This document shows, piece after piece, positions 11,967 to 25,489 of a stretch of DNA of 64,000 nucleotides (position 1 is its first letter; each line of letters opens with the position of its first letter). The stretch lies in contig OX392527.1 in the NCBI GenBank assembly GCA_947623455.1, forward strand, positions 64,989,115 through 65,053,114, written 5' to 3'. The position numbers and the translations under genes were made by a program. The notes beneath the pieces were generated by a model that was given only the letters and a program-made list of their open reading frames with translations, was not told the origin of the DNA and did not search any database. Source of the stretch: Mimachlamys varia (taxonomy: Eukaryota; Mollusca; Bivalvia; Pectinida; Pectinidae).

Positions 11967-12754
11967 CTGTAATACTTCGACTTTATAAAAATAGTTTACT
12001 TCAGTTAAGGGAAAAACTAATTCAATATAAAAAAAGTAAACAATAATATTAATGTCTTCAAGAACATTTTCATCATTTTTAAAACAAAGAATTTAAAAAG
12101 CCAAATTAATAGGAGGAAACGATGATATATAAGGTCTCACGGAAACACCGAATCAATGAAAAATATTTCCAACGATTTTGTTTTTGAAGTGTAAACCAAG
12201 AAATTTAACCTAAATGGAAATAAATGCTTTTCCAGTAGTTCTGCATTCAATCGACATAGAAATTAAACAGCTTGCTTACTGGAAGTGAATTTAAAAATGA
12301 ATACCTATCAAGACGCGCTGTTATAATCTAATTGGTCATACTTAAAAAATAGCATAATCGATTCGTTAGAGATAGACAAACTATTTTATTCTGCTATTTA
12401 AAATAAGTATCCAAGACCAGACACCATTCCGAATCAATAGCGCACGTGGAGGCGACACGTGAACCATTAAGTACACTGTCGGTTCGTCTATTGTTATCAT
12501 TATATATCATTTTCTATATATGTGTCCTGTTAATTAATTATTAAGTATCTATAAACGTTTTCTATATAAATGCTACATGAACTCATAATTAACTCAATCA
12601 GATCCTGTTAACGGTAATTGAGTGTTTACGACTGGGATCTATTGGACCAACGCATCGGACCAGACGAACAAAACAAATGTTCCGTGTCACTGAGAGGCTG
12701 TCACAGGTATCAATGCATATAAAAATAACTTTTCTACCGTCGAAGTTAATAAAA
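11967..12754. other. No recognisable feature
   Basis: AT-rich spacer between two minisatellites. No frame or repeat structure noted. Confidence 0.5.
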
Positions 12755-13620
12755 CTGCTATAGGTTTCCTCACTCCTAAACTCACTACATGTATAGGCTT
12801 CCTCAATCCCACAACTACTATAGGCTTCCTAACTCGTACAACCACTCCCATAACCACTATAGGTTTCCTCACTCCCACAATCACTATAGGTTTCCTCACT
12901 CCCAAAACCACTATAGGTTTCCTTACTCCCAAAAACACTTTATGTTTCCCCACTCCCACAACCACTATAGGTTTCCTCACTCCCACAACCACTGTAGGTT
13001 TCCTCACTCCCACAACCACTATAGGTTTCCTTACTCCCAAAAACACTTTATGTTTCCCCACTCCCACAACCACTATAGGTTTCCTCACTCCCACAACCAC
13101 TATAGGTTTCCTCACTCCTACAATCACTATAGGTTTCCTCACTCCCACAACCACTATAGGTTTCCTCACTCCCACAACCACTATAGGTTTCCTCACTACC
13201 ACAACCACTATAGGTTTCCTCACTCCCACAACAACTATAGGTTTCCTCACTTCCACAACCACTATCGATTTCATCACTACCACAATCACTATAGGTTTCC
13301 TCACTCCCACAACCACTATAGGTTTCCTCACTCCCACAACCACTATAGGTTTCCTCACTACCACAACCACTATAGGTTTCCTCACTCCCACAACAACTAT
13401 AGGTTTCCTCACTTCCACAACCACTATCGATTTCCTCACTCCCACAACCACTATAGGTTTCCTCACTACCACAACCACTATAGGTTTCCTCACTCCCACA
13501 ACAACTATAGGTTTCCTCACTTCCACAACCACTATCGATTTCCTCACTACCACAACCACTATCGGTTTCTTAACTCCAACAACAACTATAAGTTACCTCA
13601 CTCCCACAGCCAGTGTAGGT
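12755..13620 (+). repeat. 27-bp minisatellite, about 32 units
   Basis: Unit core 'cactcccacaaccactatag'. As 27 is divisible by three, the plus strand reads as a nine-residue repeat (RFPHSHNHY) and the minus strand as another (VRKPIVVVG), each open for about 285-290 codons. Blocks with 'acaacaactat' and 'ttccacaaccactatcgatt' recur together, a higher-order pattern. I see no start context, splice sites or non-repeat coding flanks. Confidence 0.93.
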
Positions 13621-13635
13621 TCCTTTACTCGCTAT

Positions 13636-15684
13636 TGTTGTATTGACATTGTGGTATATCTGTACCGTTGTGATGACATTGTGGTATATCTGTACCGTTG
13701 TATTGACATTGTGGTATATCTGTACCGTTGTGTTGACATTGTGGTATATCTGTACCGTTGTGTTGACATTGTGGTATATCTGTACCGTTGTGATAACATT
13801 GTGGTATATCTGTACCGTTTTGATAACATTGTGGTATATCTGTACCGTTGTGATAACATTGTGGTATATCTGTACCGTTGTGATAACATTGTGGTATATC
13901 TGTACCGTTGTGATAACATTGTGGTATATCTGTACCGTTGTGATAACATTGTGGTATATCTGTACCGTTGTGATAACATTGTGGTATATCTGTACCGTTG
14001 TGATAACATTGTGGTATATCTGTACCGTTGTGATAACATTGTGGTATATCTGTACCGTTGTGTTGACATTGTGGTATATTTGTACCGTTGTGATGACATT
14101 GTGGTATATCTGTACCTTTGTGATAACATTGTGGTATATCTGTACCGTTGTGATAACATTGTGGTATATCTGTACCGTTTTGATGACATTATGGTATATC
14201 TGTACCTTTGTGATCACATTGTGGTATATCTGTACCGTTGTATTAACATTGTGGTATATCTGTACCGTTGTGATGACATTGTGGTATATCTGTACCGTTG
14301 TATTGACATTGTGGTATATCTGTACCGTTGTGATGACATTGTGGTATATCTGTACCGTTGTGATGACATTGTGGTATATCTGTACCGTTGTGATAACATT
14401 GTGGTATATCTGTACCGTTGTGTTGACATTGTGGTATATCTGTACCGTTGTGATGACATTGTGGTATATCTGTACCGTTGTGATGACATTGTGGTATATC
14501 TGTACCGTTGTGTTAACATTGTGGTATATCTGTACCGTTGTGTTAACATTGTGGTATATCTGTACCGTTGTGATGACATTGTGGTATATCTGTACCGTTG
14601 TGATGACATTGTGGTATATCTGTACCTTTGTGATCACATTGTGGTATATCTGTACCGTTGTGATGACATTGTGGTATATCTGTACCTTTGTGATAACATT
14701 GTGGTATATCTGTACCTTTGTGATCACATTGTGGTATATCTGTACCGTTGTATTGACATTGTGGTATATCTGTACCGTTGTGATGACATTGTGGTATATC
14801 TGTACCGTTGTATTGACATTGTGTTATATCTGTACCGTTGTGATAACATTGTGGTATATCTGTACCGTTGTATTGACATTGTGGTATATCTGTACCGTTG
14901 TATTGACATTGTGGTATATCTGTACCGTTGTGATGACATTGTGGTATATCTGTACCGTTGTGATGACATTGTGGTATATCTGTACCGTTGTGATAACATT
15001 GTGGTATATCTGTACCGTTTTGATGACATTGTGGTATATCTGTACCTTTGTGATCACATTGTGGTATATCTGTACCGTTGTATTGACATTGTTGTATATC
15101 TGTACCGTTGTGATGACATTGTGGTATATCTGTACCGTTGTGTTGACATCGTGGTATATCTGTACCGTTGTGATGACATTGTGGTATATCTGTGCCGTTG
15201 TGATGACATTGTGGTATATCTGTACCGTTGTGTTGACATCGTGGTATATCTGTACCGTTGTGTTGACATTGTTGTATATCTGTACCGTTGTGTTGACATT
15301 GTGGTATATCTGTACCGTTGTGTTGACATCGTGGTATATCTGTACCGTTGTGATGACATTGTGGTATATCTGTACCGTTGTATTGACATTGTTGTATATC
15401 TGTACCGTTGTGATGACATTGTGGTATATCTGTACCGTTGTGATAACATTGTGGTATATCTGTACCGTTGTGATGACATTGTGGTATATCTGTACCGTTG
15501 TGTTGACATTGTGGTATATCTGTACCGTTGTGATGACATTGTGGTATATCTGTACCTTTGTGTTGACATTGTGGTATATCTGTACCGTTGTATTGACATT
15601 GTGGTATATCTGTACCGTTGTGATGACATTGTGGTATATCTGTACCGCTGTGATGGCATTGTGGTATATCTGTACCGTTGTTTT
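13636..15684 (+). repeat. 30-bp minisatellite, about 68 units without indels (2.0 kb)
   Basis: Unit core 'attgtggtatatctgtaccg'; the variable part is ttgtgataac / ttgtgatgac / ttgtgttgac / ttgtattgac. Every unit I read is exactly 30 bp across the whole array. Two plus frames (682 and 691 codons) and parts of two minus frames are open because the unit lacks stops in those frames. Not evidence of a gene. Confidence 0.97.
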
Positions 15685-15690
15685 ATATTG

Positions 15691-17381
15691 ACGCTGATTC
15701 AATGTCAGTATTTATATATTCGTTAAAACTGCAATTCTGTTTCCCTTCTTTGATACATATCAAACCATGTTTGCAAAACTTAACTTGATTCATTTTATCG
15801 TTGTTATTCTTTTCGTTTTTGCAATAAATTCGATAGTTTAAACGAAATGACATATTTCATTTTCTTTTAAGAATTTATATACCTGAACATTACCTTATCC
15901 TTATTTGTAGCATTTGAAGATTTAGTCTGAAAGACATGTCATAGTTAGCTCATTGGTACTGGTGTAATAAGATATTCCCTGACGGGTTGTTTACAACTTT
16001 CTGGAGACAAGTGGAACATGTTTTTTTATCAGAACATCGATTGGAGTACGATAAGGTATTCTATGAATTATTGAGTTAAACGCGTGGCTTGGTGACGGTT
16101 GAGCCGCTCTGTGTCTGCAATGATCTATGAGCGCCGTCATAGTCGATTCGCTGTGGATTCAGTTTTTACTGAGAAGATATTTATTCAGAAAAATAGCAAG
16201 ATTTTAGTCAAATATTCGTCCCTTGTAATGAAATAACCTTCATCTTCCACTTCATCTCACTTTTACTGCATATCATTAACCAAAATCTAAATAAATTCTT
16301 CACACAGTTATATAGAAACGTCTTCAAACTAGCATCTGGACTGTGATAAATATTATAATTATGTTTCAATATGAATATTAATTTTGATTGAAAAATATCC
16401 CCAGACAACGTAATGTTAGATATTGATATAGAGGCATCCTTTTGCCGGCGTCCATTATTAACTTAATATTACTTAAAACAATTTAAAGCAATAATCAAAA
16501 ACAAAATAAAATGTGCATACCTTACATGAACATCAATGAGAAAACGAAATACTGTACGCTACATCGACAACATTGAGAAAAAGAACCCAAAACAACAAAA
16601 TCAAATAAAAACAAAAACAAATAAATAATAAAAGTCGGAAACAACTAAATCCCGCAGCAATGAAGTAAATTTAAAGTCCTGATTTCACTCATATATACTC
16701 TGTTTTGTTTTAAGTGATTTTCCAGTCCCCGTCCACATTTGTACTTAAAATAACGCAATAATGTACAGGGTCGACAGAAATCTCACTAACAAAACCTAAG
16801 TCGTCCATACCACACACTTTATTGTCTACCTGGAGATTATTACTGTTAATATCAATAAATAGTAAAGTCATAGCCTTTAAAGTAGTTTACCTGGATGGTA
16901 TCTGTTAAATAAGTAAAGAGTCAACTTATAACGTCCATCAACCTGATTCGGTGAATAATAACGACAAGGTTTTCCTGTCAATTTTTTTTTAATATCATTC
17001 AAAATAAAATCCAACGCTGTGTATTACTATAGTACATGGAAGATGTCCGTTAGGCCTGAAAACGTTAGCGAAACACAACAGTTGTCGTGTTGAATTTATA
17101 TATTTTCAACTATAGTACACATATAGTGTTTTGATAACGTTTCTCGATATAGGTTGCATCTGGTTCGTACATGTAGTCTAAATTATCCATTCCCCTATTT
17201 TAAAATTTACCTCATTTGGAGCAAACCAAGATCAAATAATGACAAACTTTTGAAGTGATTTACATTGGTCGTTATTAAAGTTTTTTTTTCACTTGAGGAA
17301 CTCTCACTAAGTCGCGGATTTTATTTCGGAATATAAACACACATTGTTCATTGTTGTTATACTGTTACGACGGAAATACAT
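15691..17381. other. No recognisable feature
   Basis: AT-rich spacer with only short open frames and no repeat structure noted. Confidence 0.5.
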
Positions 17382-17985
17382 GTATTATCGATATGGATGT
17401 CCGTCCCCGGGGGGCGAGGTATTATCAATATGGATGTTCGTCCCCGGCGGGCGTGGTATTATCGATATGGATATCCGTCCCCGGCGGGCGTGGTATTATC
17501 GATATGGATGTCCTTCCCCGGCGGGTGAGGTATTATCGATATGGATGTCCGTCCCCGGCGGGTGAGGTGTTATCGATATGAATGTCCGTCCCCGTGGGGC
17601 GAGGTATTATCGATATGGATGTCCGTCCCCGGGGGATGAGGTATTATCGATGTGGATGTCCTTCCCCGGGGATGGGGTATTATCGATATGGATGTCCGTC
17701 CCGACGGGCGAGGTATTATTGATATGGATGTCCGTCCCCGGGGGTGAGGTATTATCGATATGGATGTCCCTCCCCGGCGGGCGAAGTGTTATCGATATGT
17801 ATGTCCCTCCCAGGGGGGGGGGGGGGATTGAGGTATTATCGATATGGATGTCCGTCCCGACGGGCGAGGTATTATTGATATGGATGTCCGTCCCCGTGGG
17901 GCGAGGTATTATCGATATGGATGTCCCTCCCCGGCGGGCGAGATATTATCTCTATGGATGTCCCTCCCCGGCAGGCGAGGTACTC
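17382..17985 (+). repeat. 37-bp minisatellite, about 16 units, GC-rich
   Basis: Unit core 'gtattatcgatatggatgtc' followed by 'cgtccccggcgggcgag'. Unit length varies by 1-4 bp. One unit near 17,811-17,826 carries a long G run (14 or so). Open frames here (CPSPAGEVLSIWMS type) are repeat translation. The ClaI-type ATCGAT palindrome occurs in nearly every unit. Confidence 0.92.
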
Positions 17986-20011
17986 CATCATGTAGTCGTA
18001 ATATTATACTGAGAGGTGAACACTATTCATTTTCAATACAGATTATTGACAATTGACAATTACAAGGACACTGATATTCATTTTTAATCTCGAAATTAGG
18101 TTACCCCATTGTGTGATTTATAAATGGATGTAATTTCCTTGTGAGTATCATGGTGTAGTATCATTGATATGGAAATAGACCAGGAAACTGGTGTGAAATG
18201 TCATTGGACAACACATATCAAATATATTACGGGTGAATGGTCGGAAAATGCTGTTTTGTTTGTTACTACACTGAACATGAAATAAATCAATATTTCAACA
18301 TGAAAATGATATGGTACCAACTTATAAGGTTTAATATTAGCAATGATGCTGTGTTACTGATTTAGAAATTTCATGTATGTGGTTAAATATGTAATATTTT
18401 AGATTCGGTTTGGCTATTACAAAATAAAATGTATAGGATAAGTCACAACAAATGTATAAATTTACTCAGACGACAAATTTAAAGTTGTCAATGCCTTTAT
18501 CAAAGAGTCCAATTTCATACGTTTATACTACTGACATCTATTGTGATAAAAATGGCCTTTTTATTTTTTTACTGATTTCATTTTGATGATTTGTACATGT
18601 ATCACGTACAGAGTTAAGGTACACTCGCACACAGATCGTGACATTAGTATGATTACGTCATCAACTAAAATGAAAAACAAATAAGGCGGATTCTTTCATA
18701 TATTTTTGCTTTTGTTTACCTCTTCGTTTTGTACTAGGAGGTAATAAATGAAGCAGAACATCTCGAAATGGTCTCAAGAAACTCTCTGTTACGAATTTAA
18801 TGGGAATTAGTAAAAAAATGTGCCACATACAAAATGATAAAAGATACTAAACACATTTTTAATGTTCTATTTCTCACCCATACCATCATATTTAGAAATT
18901 TATTTCGTAATTGTATTAATATATCAGAAGATTTTGTTAACATCATGTAACGATTAATCCAGAAAACATTCTTTTGTTTTGTGAAGATAATACTCCCATT
19001 ATTGTAACCAAAATCCGACTAGGAAATCATTAAGTAAGTTGTGCAATGGTACAGAAAGTCGATATGCTTCGTTACTCGTACTCTCGCTCTAAAACCGTAC
19101 AATACCATGGTGAAATTCCTTTGTATCTCGGATCCATTTTACATTGATCATAGCAAACACTGAACCGTATATAGCTAATTCTGATCCGTCTATCGATTAA
19201 TGAAAGCTTCTGCTTGCTAACTTTTCAATACCTTTCACAATTAATTTTGCAGTTCTGAGTGTATATGAACAAACACTCGTATGATCCTGATACTGCTCGC
19301 CTTGGTGACGCGATCGATGCGTTTGACGTGGACGGGATATTCGTCTTTAGACATCAAATAACGTTACTCAAGAACCGAACAAAAATATAGAATAAAACGA
19401 TATTGAAAACTGAGGATGTTAGTATTGGTTTAGGAGTCGGCCATCCCATTGTACGTTTTGTAAAGAAACCGAATTAGAAAGATATAAAATCGTTAAAACC
19501 ATTCAGACATTATGTAGTCTAAAGAACGGCATCGTTCTGAAAAGAATTCTTCCATCAAGAATATTTGTGCTTGTTTAGGAATACTTTGGCTTTTGTCTCG
19601 AAAAGGAATGTTCTGAAAGTCAAAGATTTTTTTTGGTTAAAAATATTTGTATCGCCTAGTGCGATGTTAAGGATTACTTTTAACGAGTATGTACATTTGT
19701 ATTACTTTTGATGAGAAAATCTATATCACAATTAATTCAATCTCCTCTTATGAAGAATTGCCTAACACAAAAGCAATTGATAATGTTCTTTATGTATAAA
19801 GTGTTTTATATTAGCCAAGAACAAATCAAGAGGCTGTCGAGACTTCGATAATATACTCAGTGTAAATATGGATAATAATAAACGTCATACCAGCTAAAAA
19901 TCGATGGAACTGAACAAAACATTAAAGGGAAAGTAAGTTTAATACATCTCTTTATTATAATGACAAATGATATTCAGCATTTAATAATAACAACCCGTGA
20001 TATCTAATTAA
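17986..20011. other. No recognisable feature
   Basis: AT-rich, with no frame above about 60 codons and no repeat noted. Confidence 0.5.
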
Positions 20012-20555
20012 CTAGGACTTGCTTCGAATATCGAGATTTTCGTGATATATGTCAACTGCTGACGAACAAACTTAATTGAAGTTTATGTGGATGTTGCCAA
20101 GATTTACATGGCGGGTGTCGTCGATGAAGCAGAAGACGTTTACCCTTCCGAAACACCTGGGCCCGTATTCATGAAACCGTTCTCATGCTCAAGCATGGAT
20201 TTCGTGCTCAAGCCTTATTTCTTGTTTTGGCTATAGATTATTTAAAAAATCTAACTTTGTCAAAGTTTTGGGAAAAAATTGAAGAGAGATGAAGCCAAAA
20301 ACTGTTTTCAACATTTACATTGACTTTTTGACTCTTCGACATGATTAAAGAGAGTTTCAAGAAAGTTGGCTTGAGCACAGAATCAATGCTTAAACATGAG
20401 AACGGTTTCATGAATACGGGCCCAGGTCTTATTCTCTTGTACTTTTACGAGGGTCTCTATGTAAATCTTTCCTTTATTCCTATTTTGCCTCTAGTTTAAT
20501 CGATTTCGAGTTCGGATTAAGGTTTTATTGACGCTTTGTATTCTCTGATATTTTT
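20012..20555 (+). pseudogene. Retroelement 3' fragment (YIDD-type RT family), split by a foldback element
   Basis: 20,012-20,074 matches the RT-end coding region of the copy at 30.6 kb (tcgagattttcgtgatatat, gtcaactgctgacgaacaaa). It is then joined by deletion to the 3' untranslated part (aagatttacatggcgggtgt). The 3' part resumes after the inserted element at about 20,426 and ends TATTCTCTGAT at about 20,553. No intact frame. Confidence 0.75.
20158..20425. mobile_element. Foldback (MITE-like) element with GGGCCCGTATTCATGAAACC ends, copy 1
   Basis: Left end 'gggcccgtattcatgaaacc', right end the reverse complement 'ggtttcatgaatacgggccc'. Both arms continue for more than 40 bp with some mismatches. 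It interrupts the retroelement at 'acacctgg|tcttattc'; other copies of the retroelement read straight through here (accaggtgttct on the minus strand at 25.13 and 28.30 kb), so the insertion is directly supported. The exact target duplication is ambiguous because of the CCTGG/CCAGG context. Confidence 0.85.
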
Positions 20556-20560
20556 GTTTA

Positions 20561-22718
20561 CATTTTTTTTTGTACTTTGTGTGTTTTTTTTTTTAATTTT
20601 TCATCCGATTGAATTTAAACTTGACCTTATAACACTGATCATCATACTGAACACCATGCTTGAAGTTACTTTACATGTTCCAGGAGTTTGGGGTGAAGCA
20701 CCTAGATTTGGATAATTTGCGCTAAACTTAACTTTTCAATTTGCCATCCTATCTATCACAAGACCTCAATTAAAACTATGTTTTCACGTGTTCTCCAATT
20801 TTGACTGAATAATACTTTAGCAGTATATTATGTTTGGCAATGTCAGCACTTTATAGACGAATTTTTGTGAATAATACCCAACTGCGTACAATGTGAGATC
20901 GCCAATTTATCAAGATACCTATCATCTAATTACCATAAAACACTAAAATTTGAGCCCCCTAAAATAAGAACATTTACAGCAAGCGTAGGAAGTAACACAT
21001 AAAATTGTTCCCACGAATAAACACAAATTAATGGAGTTCACAAAATAATGCTTGAGCGAAAATAATCATCAAAGCAGCATTATCGGTAATGCAATATTTA
21101 TTGAGCTTTTAACGAATGGACATTTTCATGGTAAATAGTTTTTTTTATTGCGTCATGCTTCCTGAATAATCGACTCGAACTTGGTACCGGGTACAAATGT
21201 ACAAAACATGAACTATTATTTCAATTTTTTTGTCAAACAGTCATGTAAATTTCATGATAGATAAAAAATGTTCTATTGAAGAAGTGAAATAATAAGAAAC
21301 GTTGAACGTGTCGCTGTTATCAGTATCACGTCTGTGTGTCTCAGTGTTCAATGATCAGCGTGCAGTGGTGTAAAACAAGCCACCCTACAATACCGTTGCA
21401 TATTCAAGTGTGCACGCACGACATTTCAGTCACATACACATTCAGATTATGTTTCTTGTGACAAAATAAGTTTTTAATTAGTGAGGTTTTAGGGGGGGGG
21501 GGTGTATTTTTATGGTATGTTTGTCACGAGCATGTAACCTGTTCCTATAATTTGATAAAATTATGGTACTGAATGTTGATCAGAAATAAGTCTTTTGTTT
21601 TATGTTGAATGTGCGTATTTGTGTACCATTAACGTTAAGATATATGTTTTCTATAATTAATATATGAACATTTCGGAATGAACAAGTTACTGCTACATAT
21701 AGCATTAGAGTTACAACACTCTTCGATTACAAAAAAAATGATTAGATATAAGCACCTTTAGTTATCCAATCGTAAGCATTATATAAGAGTTCGGCGATTG
21801 GTTTTCATCGTAAATCTTTTTATGCTCACTATGTTTGATCAAGGTTAAAGTTCAATGTTTGGAAAATAATCAAAATTGTTTATTGGCGCTTTTAGCATAA
21901 ATTTATCGCACTATATATGCACATCATTTTGAAAGTTAATTAGTTTATCAAATACATGCAGTGAATAATTAAACCAATTCAAGGAAATCTATATTACTTT
22001 GATAATCCAGAAAACAACTCGAAGAACTAAATATGTATTGAAATCATTTAACAATTCCGAAGGATTCTAGTGTTGAAAACAGTAATGTTTTTTTTTCTTA
22101 TAAATGCATGTTAAATAGTAAGAAAATCGATAGCATCAACTAATATTCCTTTCGGTCAAGGTGTAGTGTACATTGTATATGCTATAGAGTAATTTCATAT
22201 TTGTTTGTGCTTCTCTCTATGTTTTATTTTTAACGACCTACAATGTACTCTATGGAGAAATGATAATATTCCAAAGAGTACTGCGTCGTTTGTGCCATGA
22301 TAATTGAAAACTTTTCGAACCATATCCTTGTTTCTCTCGGGGATCCCGCTAAATTACAAACAGTCGTAGCATGTCGTAACTTCTCTTTAAAATTACGCTT
22401 TCAGAATGAATAAAACAGGAAGGTCGTGGAACGGGAATACATTATGTGTCTTTATTGAAATAAAAAGTTCATGTCAACCCTATTTGTTGTGATCTGGATC
22501 GCCATGTTTATTCCTCTTTTAAGCCTATGATTACGTTATGGAAGATAGAATGTTTCGCATTGGCCTTATAGTCGAACAAAACTGTGCATGTCAATCTGGT
22601 GTCCTACTTGTATTTTCTCATTTGTGATCTATTTTGAATTTGTCAGCATGTTAATTAAATCCTCCTTGGTGAATATGTAATCATGTACAGTTTTAATATG
22701 TAGTTCAACCATGTTTAG
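20561..22718. other. No recognisable feature
   Basis: AT-rich. Contains a 10-G run near 21,493 and no coding signal. Confidence 0.5.
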
Positions 22719-22969
22719 AACAATTCTAGTCCTTCCCTAGAACAATTCTAGTCCTTCCCTAGAATAATTCTAGTCCTTCCCTAGAACAATTCTAGTCCTT
22801 CCCTAGAACAATTCTAGTCCTTCCCTAGAATAATTCTAGTCCTTCCCTAGAATAATTCTAGTCCTTCCCTTGAATAATTCTAGTCCTTCCCTAGAACAAT
22901 TCTAGTCCTTCCCTAGAACAATTCTAGTCCTTCCCTAGAACCATTCTAGTCCTTCCCTTGAATAATTCT
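22719..22969 (+). repeat. 22-bp minisatellite, 11 units
   Basis: Unit core 'aacaattctagtccttccct', exact 22-bp register with single-base variants (aataatt, aaccatt, cttg). Unrelated in sequence to the 22-bp array at 7.8-11.7 kb. Confidence 0.95.
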
Positions 22970-23214
22970 GTAAGTGTTATCAATGGCGGTTTCATAACAA
23001 ACTTGGTTAGCACGGGACAGGATCTTTGGCAAATCTCCTTCAGCTATGAAAAATAATAGTTGTATATTTTGTCTAACTATAGAGCGTCTCTCCTAAACAT
23101 AATCTTTCATTCAATGCTTTTCTTCAAAAAAGAGAAATAAATAGACTTTAATCATTCTATCTCTCTGATGTGAGGTTTTAAAGTAGGGAATGAAAGCTCG
23201 TAGAAGATATAGTT

Positions 23215-23304
23215 CTCCATTCTCTTTATTCATATTTTGCCCCTAGTTTAATTGATTCTGAGTTCGGATTACGGTGTTGTTGACACTTCGATATTCTCTG
23301 ATTG
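23215..23304 (+). pseudogene. Retroelement 3'-end fragment
   Basis: 'ttgcccctagtttaattgat', then 'gagttcggattacggtg' and 'gatattctctgat' match the terminal 90 bp of the copy at 30.3-31.1 kb. Only the 3' end is present, as expected for 5'-truncated insertions. Confidence 0.65.
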
Positions 23305-24764
23305 TTTTACCTTTGTTTTGCTATCTAGTGTAGTCTCTCGTTAAGTCACAGTGCCAGCTCACACAAATGTTTAAAGGACGTTTGACGTAGTTTTCTAGTC
23401 TGTGTAAGATATGTCAGGCATTTGTGTGAACCCATTATTGTGTTATATCACTGATCATGATATATTGTTGAAAATTAGACTTTTAACGAAGTAACTATTT
23501 ATAAGATGATTTCAACTGGTATAGAAAGAATCCACTCATTTCCCTCATGACTTAGTGCTTATTGCATGATAATATAAGAAACGATAAAGATAGATTGTTT
23601 AATTACGCACAACTAGCTTTAATGTACCCTTCCTAAATGTTTACACTATTTACCTAACTGTTCGTTTGTTTTCGTTTCCTTGCATGTGTGTTACGCTTTC
23701 TCTGTTTACACTATCTCGCGTTTGTTTTGTTATGTACAACATAGTTAAATATTGCACCTCCGCAGCTGCGTTTTGGAGACACGTACATGGTAGTTTAGTA
23801 AAATGTAATCAGCCTAGCTGCTTGTTATACATTACATTTAGTTTAATGGATAGTATAATGAATAAATTCACGAAATAGAAGGTGACATATTTTTATATTT
23901 TGAACTTGAAAATAATTTGGTTTTTATTTGTAATATTACCCTGAAATGAATTATCTTTAAAATTGAAACTATGACAATATCAATTTTTGATTTATATGTA
24001 ATTTGTTTTTTTTCACTTACTCTTAACATACTTATTTAATGGACTAATCTTTCAACGTATTACTGAATTTTTTAAACAGATAAGCTCAATGGTAAATTGA
24101 CTCACTCACAATATTCGCTGTAGAAAGTAAGTTCCATACACTGTAATAAGCGCAATCATAATCTTGTGGGATGTTTTCAGCGCAAAAAATGCTGAAATAA
24201 CAATACCGCTATAATATGTACGGTTACAGTAATCTAAATCACAATGCTACATTTTGTAACTCTCCTATTGATACAGATATTGTATTTTTTATGCTAACAA
24301 AGGAATATTGTCGTCACATTCATAACGATGGCACAATGGGTTTCGTTAAATTATTGACGAGTCAGGGCTGTCTGATTGACTAAAGCCCTTGCGCCTCGTA
24401 AGATTGATTGTAGTTATGATGTCGTATTTACATCATAAAATATCGAGTTTGAAACGGGGTTTTGTCCCTATCATAACTTGCTTATGAATATTTTAAAATG
24501 ACCGAATCGGAATCTTTTTTTCTCCTGAATTGATGACGCTGTATTAGAATGGATAAAAACAGAAAGCAGGCTTTGATTGATATTTTATTTTTCACATAAA
24601 GTATATCGCTTTCTCTGTCGATGTGAAAGGAAGACATTTATATAGATAAAGTTATGCAAACAAGAGATAGAAAAATGTTTTTTTATAGATGCCAAGATAA
24701 AATATCAAAGTTTTTCCATTTGTTTATATTTTCTATCTATCTATTTACAACGAAATGTGGGGGG
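23305..24764. other. No recognisable feature
   Basis: AT-rich. A 70-codon plus frame at 23,666-23,878 lacks family signal. Confidence 0.5.
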
Positions 24765-24765
24765 A

Positions 24766-24930
24766 AATCAGAGAATATCGCAGCGTCAACAAAACAGTAA
24801 TTCGAAATAAAAATCTTCCTGAAGGGTAAGCGTCATTTGCTCCATCGAGTCCACCGGCCATGTAGCCAAGCCCCATCCATGTAAATGTCTGTCTAGTCCC
24901 TTCCAAGTAAGTTGTGATTGTTAAGGTGTA
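24766..24930 (-). pseudogene. Retroelement 3'-end fragment, diverged
   Basis: The minus strand carries a degraded version of the 3' untranslated part ('atggagcaaatgacgcttac', 'ctgcgatattctctgattt'). It is in the same orientation as the next fragment and 75 bp from it. Confidence 0.6.
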
Positions 24931-25007
24931 AAGAAAAATAACAGATTTCTGGAAAACAAGGCCCATGTCTAAGAAATGTAAACACAGCGGATGAAAGATA
25001 AAAAATC

Positions 25008-25480
25008 AGAGAATACCAAAGCGCCAATAAAACCATAATCCAATCTAAAAATCGAATAAAATCGGGGCAAAATAGGAACAAAGGAAAGATTTACATGGAG
25101 ACCCTCTTAAAAGTACAAGAGAATAAGACCAGGTGTTCTGAAAAAAAAAATCGCCTTCTGCTTTATCGACAACACCCGCCATGTTAATCTTGGTCACATC
25201 CAAGTAAACATCAATCCTCAAAATGAGAACCGAGTCAGAATTATCAATCACAACAAGTAAGCACACTAATAAGCAAATTAAAAACGTCCATCTTCATATC
25301 ACACAAAGATACAGAATATTTCTCGATGAGATCAAGATGGCGACAATGAAATCTGCCAATAGTTCTGATAAACCTGCATCTCTCGATTGTGATTGGTTTG
25401 TTGACATCTGTTGTTGTCAGCAGTTGACATCTAATGTGCACATGTGTAGACACCTGTTTCGGAAAGGCAAAGATTTTGAT
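25008..25480 (-). pseudogene. Retroelement 3' fragment including RT tail
   Basis: On the minus strand it contains the RT-end coding remnant ('cgccatcttgatctcatcga', 'tttgtgtgatatgaagatgg') followed by the untranslated part and the TATTCTCTGATTTTTT end. Shares a subfamily change ('gacaacaacagatgtcaaca') with the copy at 28.2-28.65 kb. Frames are broken. Confidence 0.8.
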
Positions 25481-25489
25481 TTGTAACAT

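Noticed and set aside
12687..13646. His/Asn/Tyr-rich and Val/Lys-rich repeat proteins on opposite strands
   Set aside because: Same reason for the 27-bp unit. Kept only as a question in the findings because unit length preserves frame.
13570..15726. Open frames of 682 and 691 codons on the plus strand and 385 and 292 on the minus strand
   Set aside because: Four overlapping frames open at once on both strands is a property of a stop-free 30-bp unit, not of a gene.
17344..18056. Pro/Gly/Ser-rich open frames
   Set aside because: Translations of the 37-bp GC-rich array; frames shift with unit length changes.
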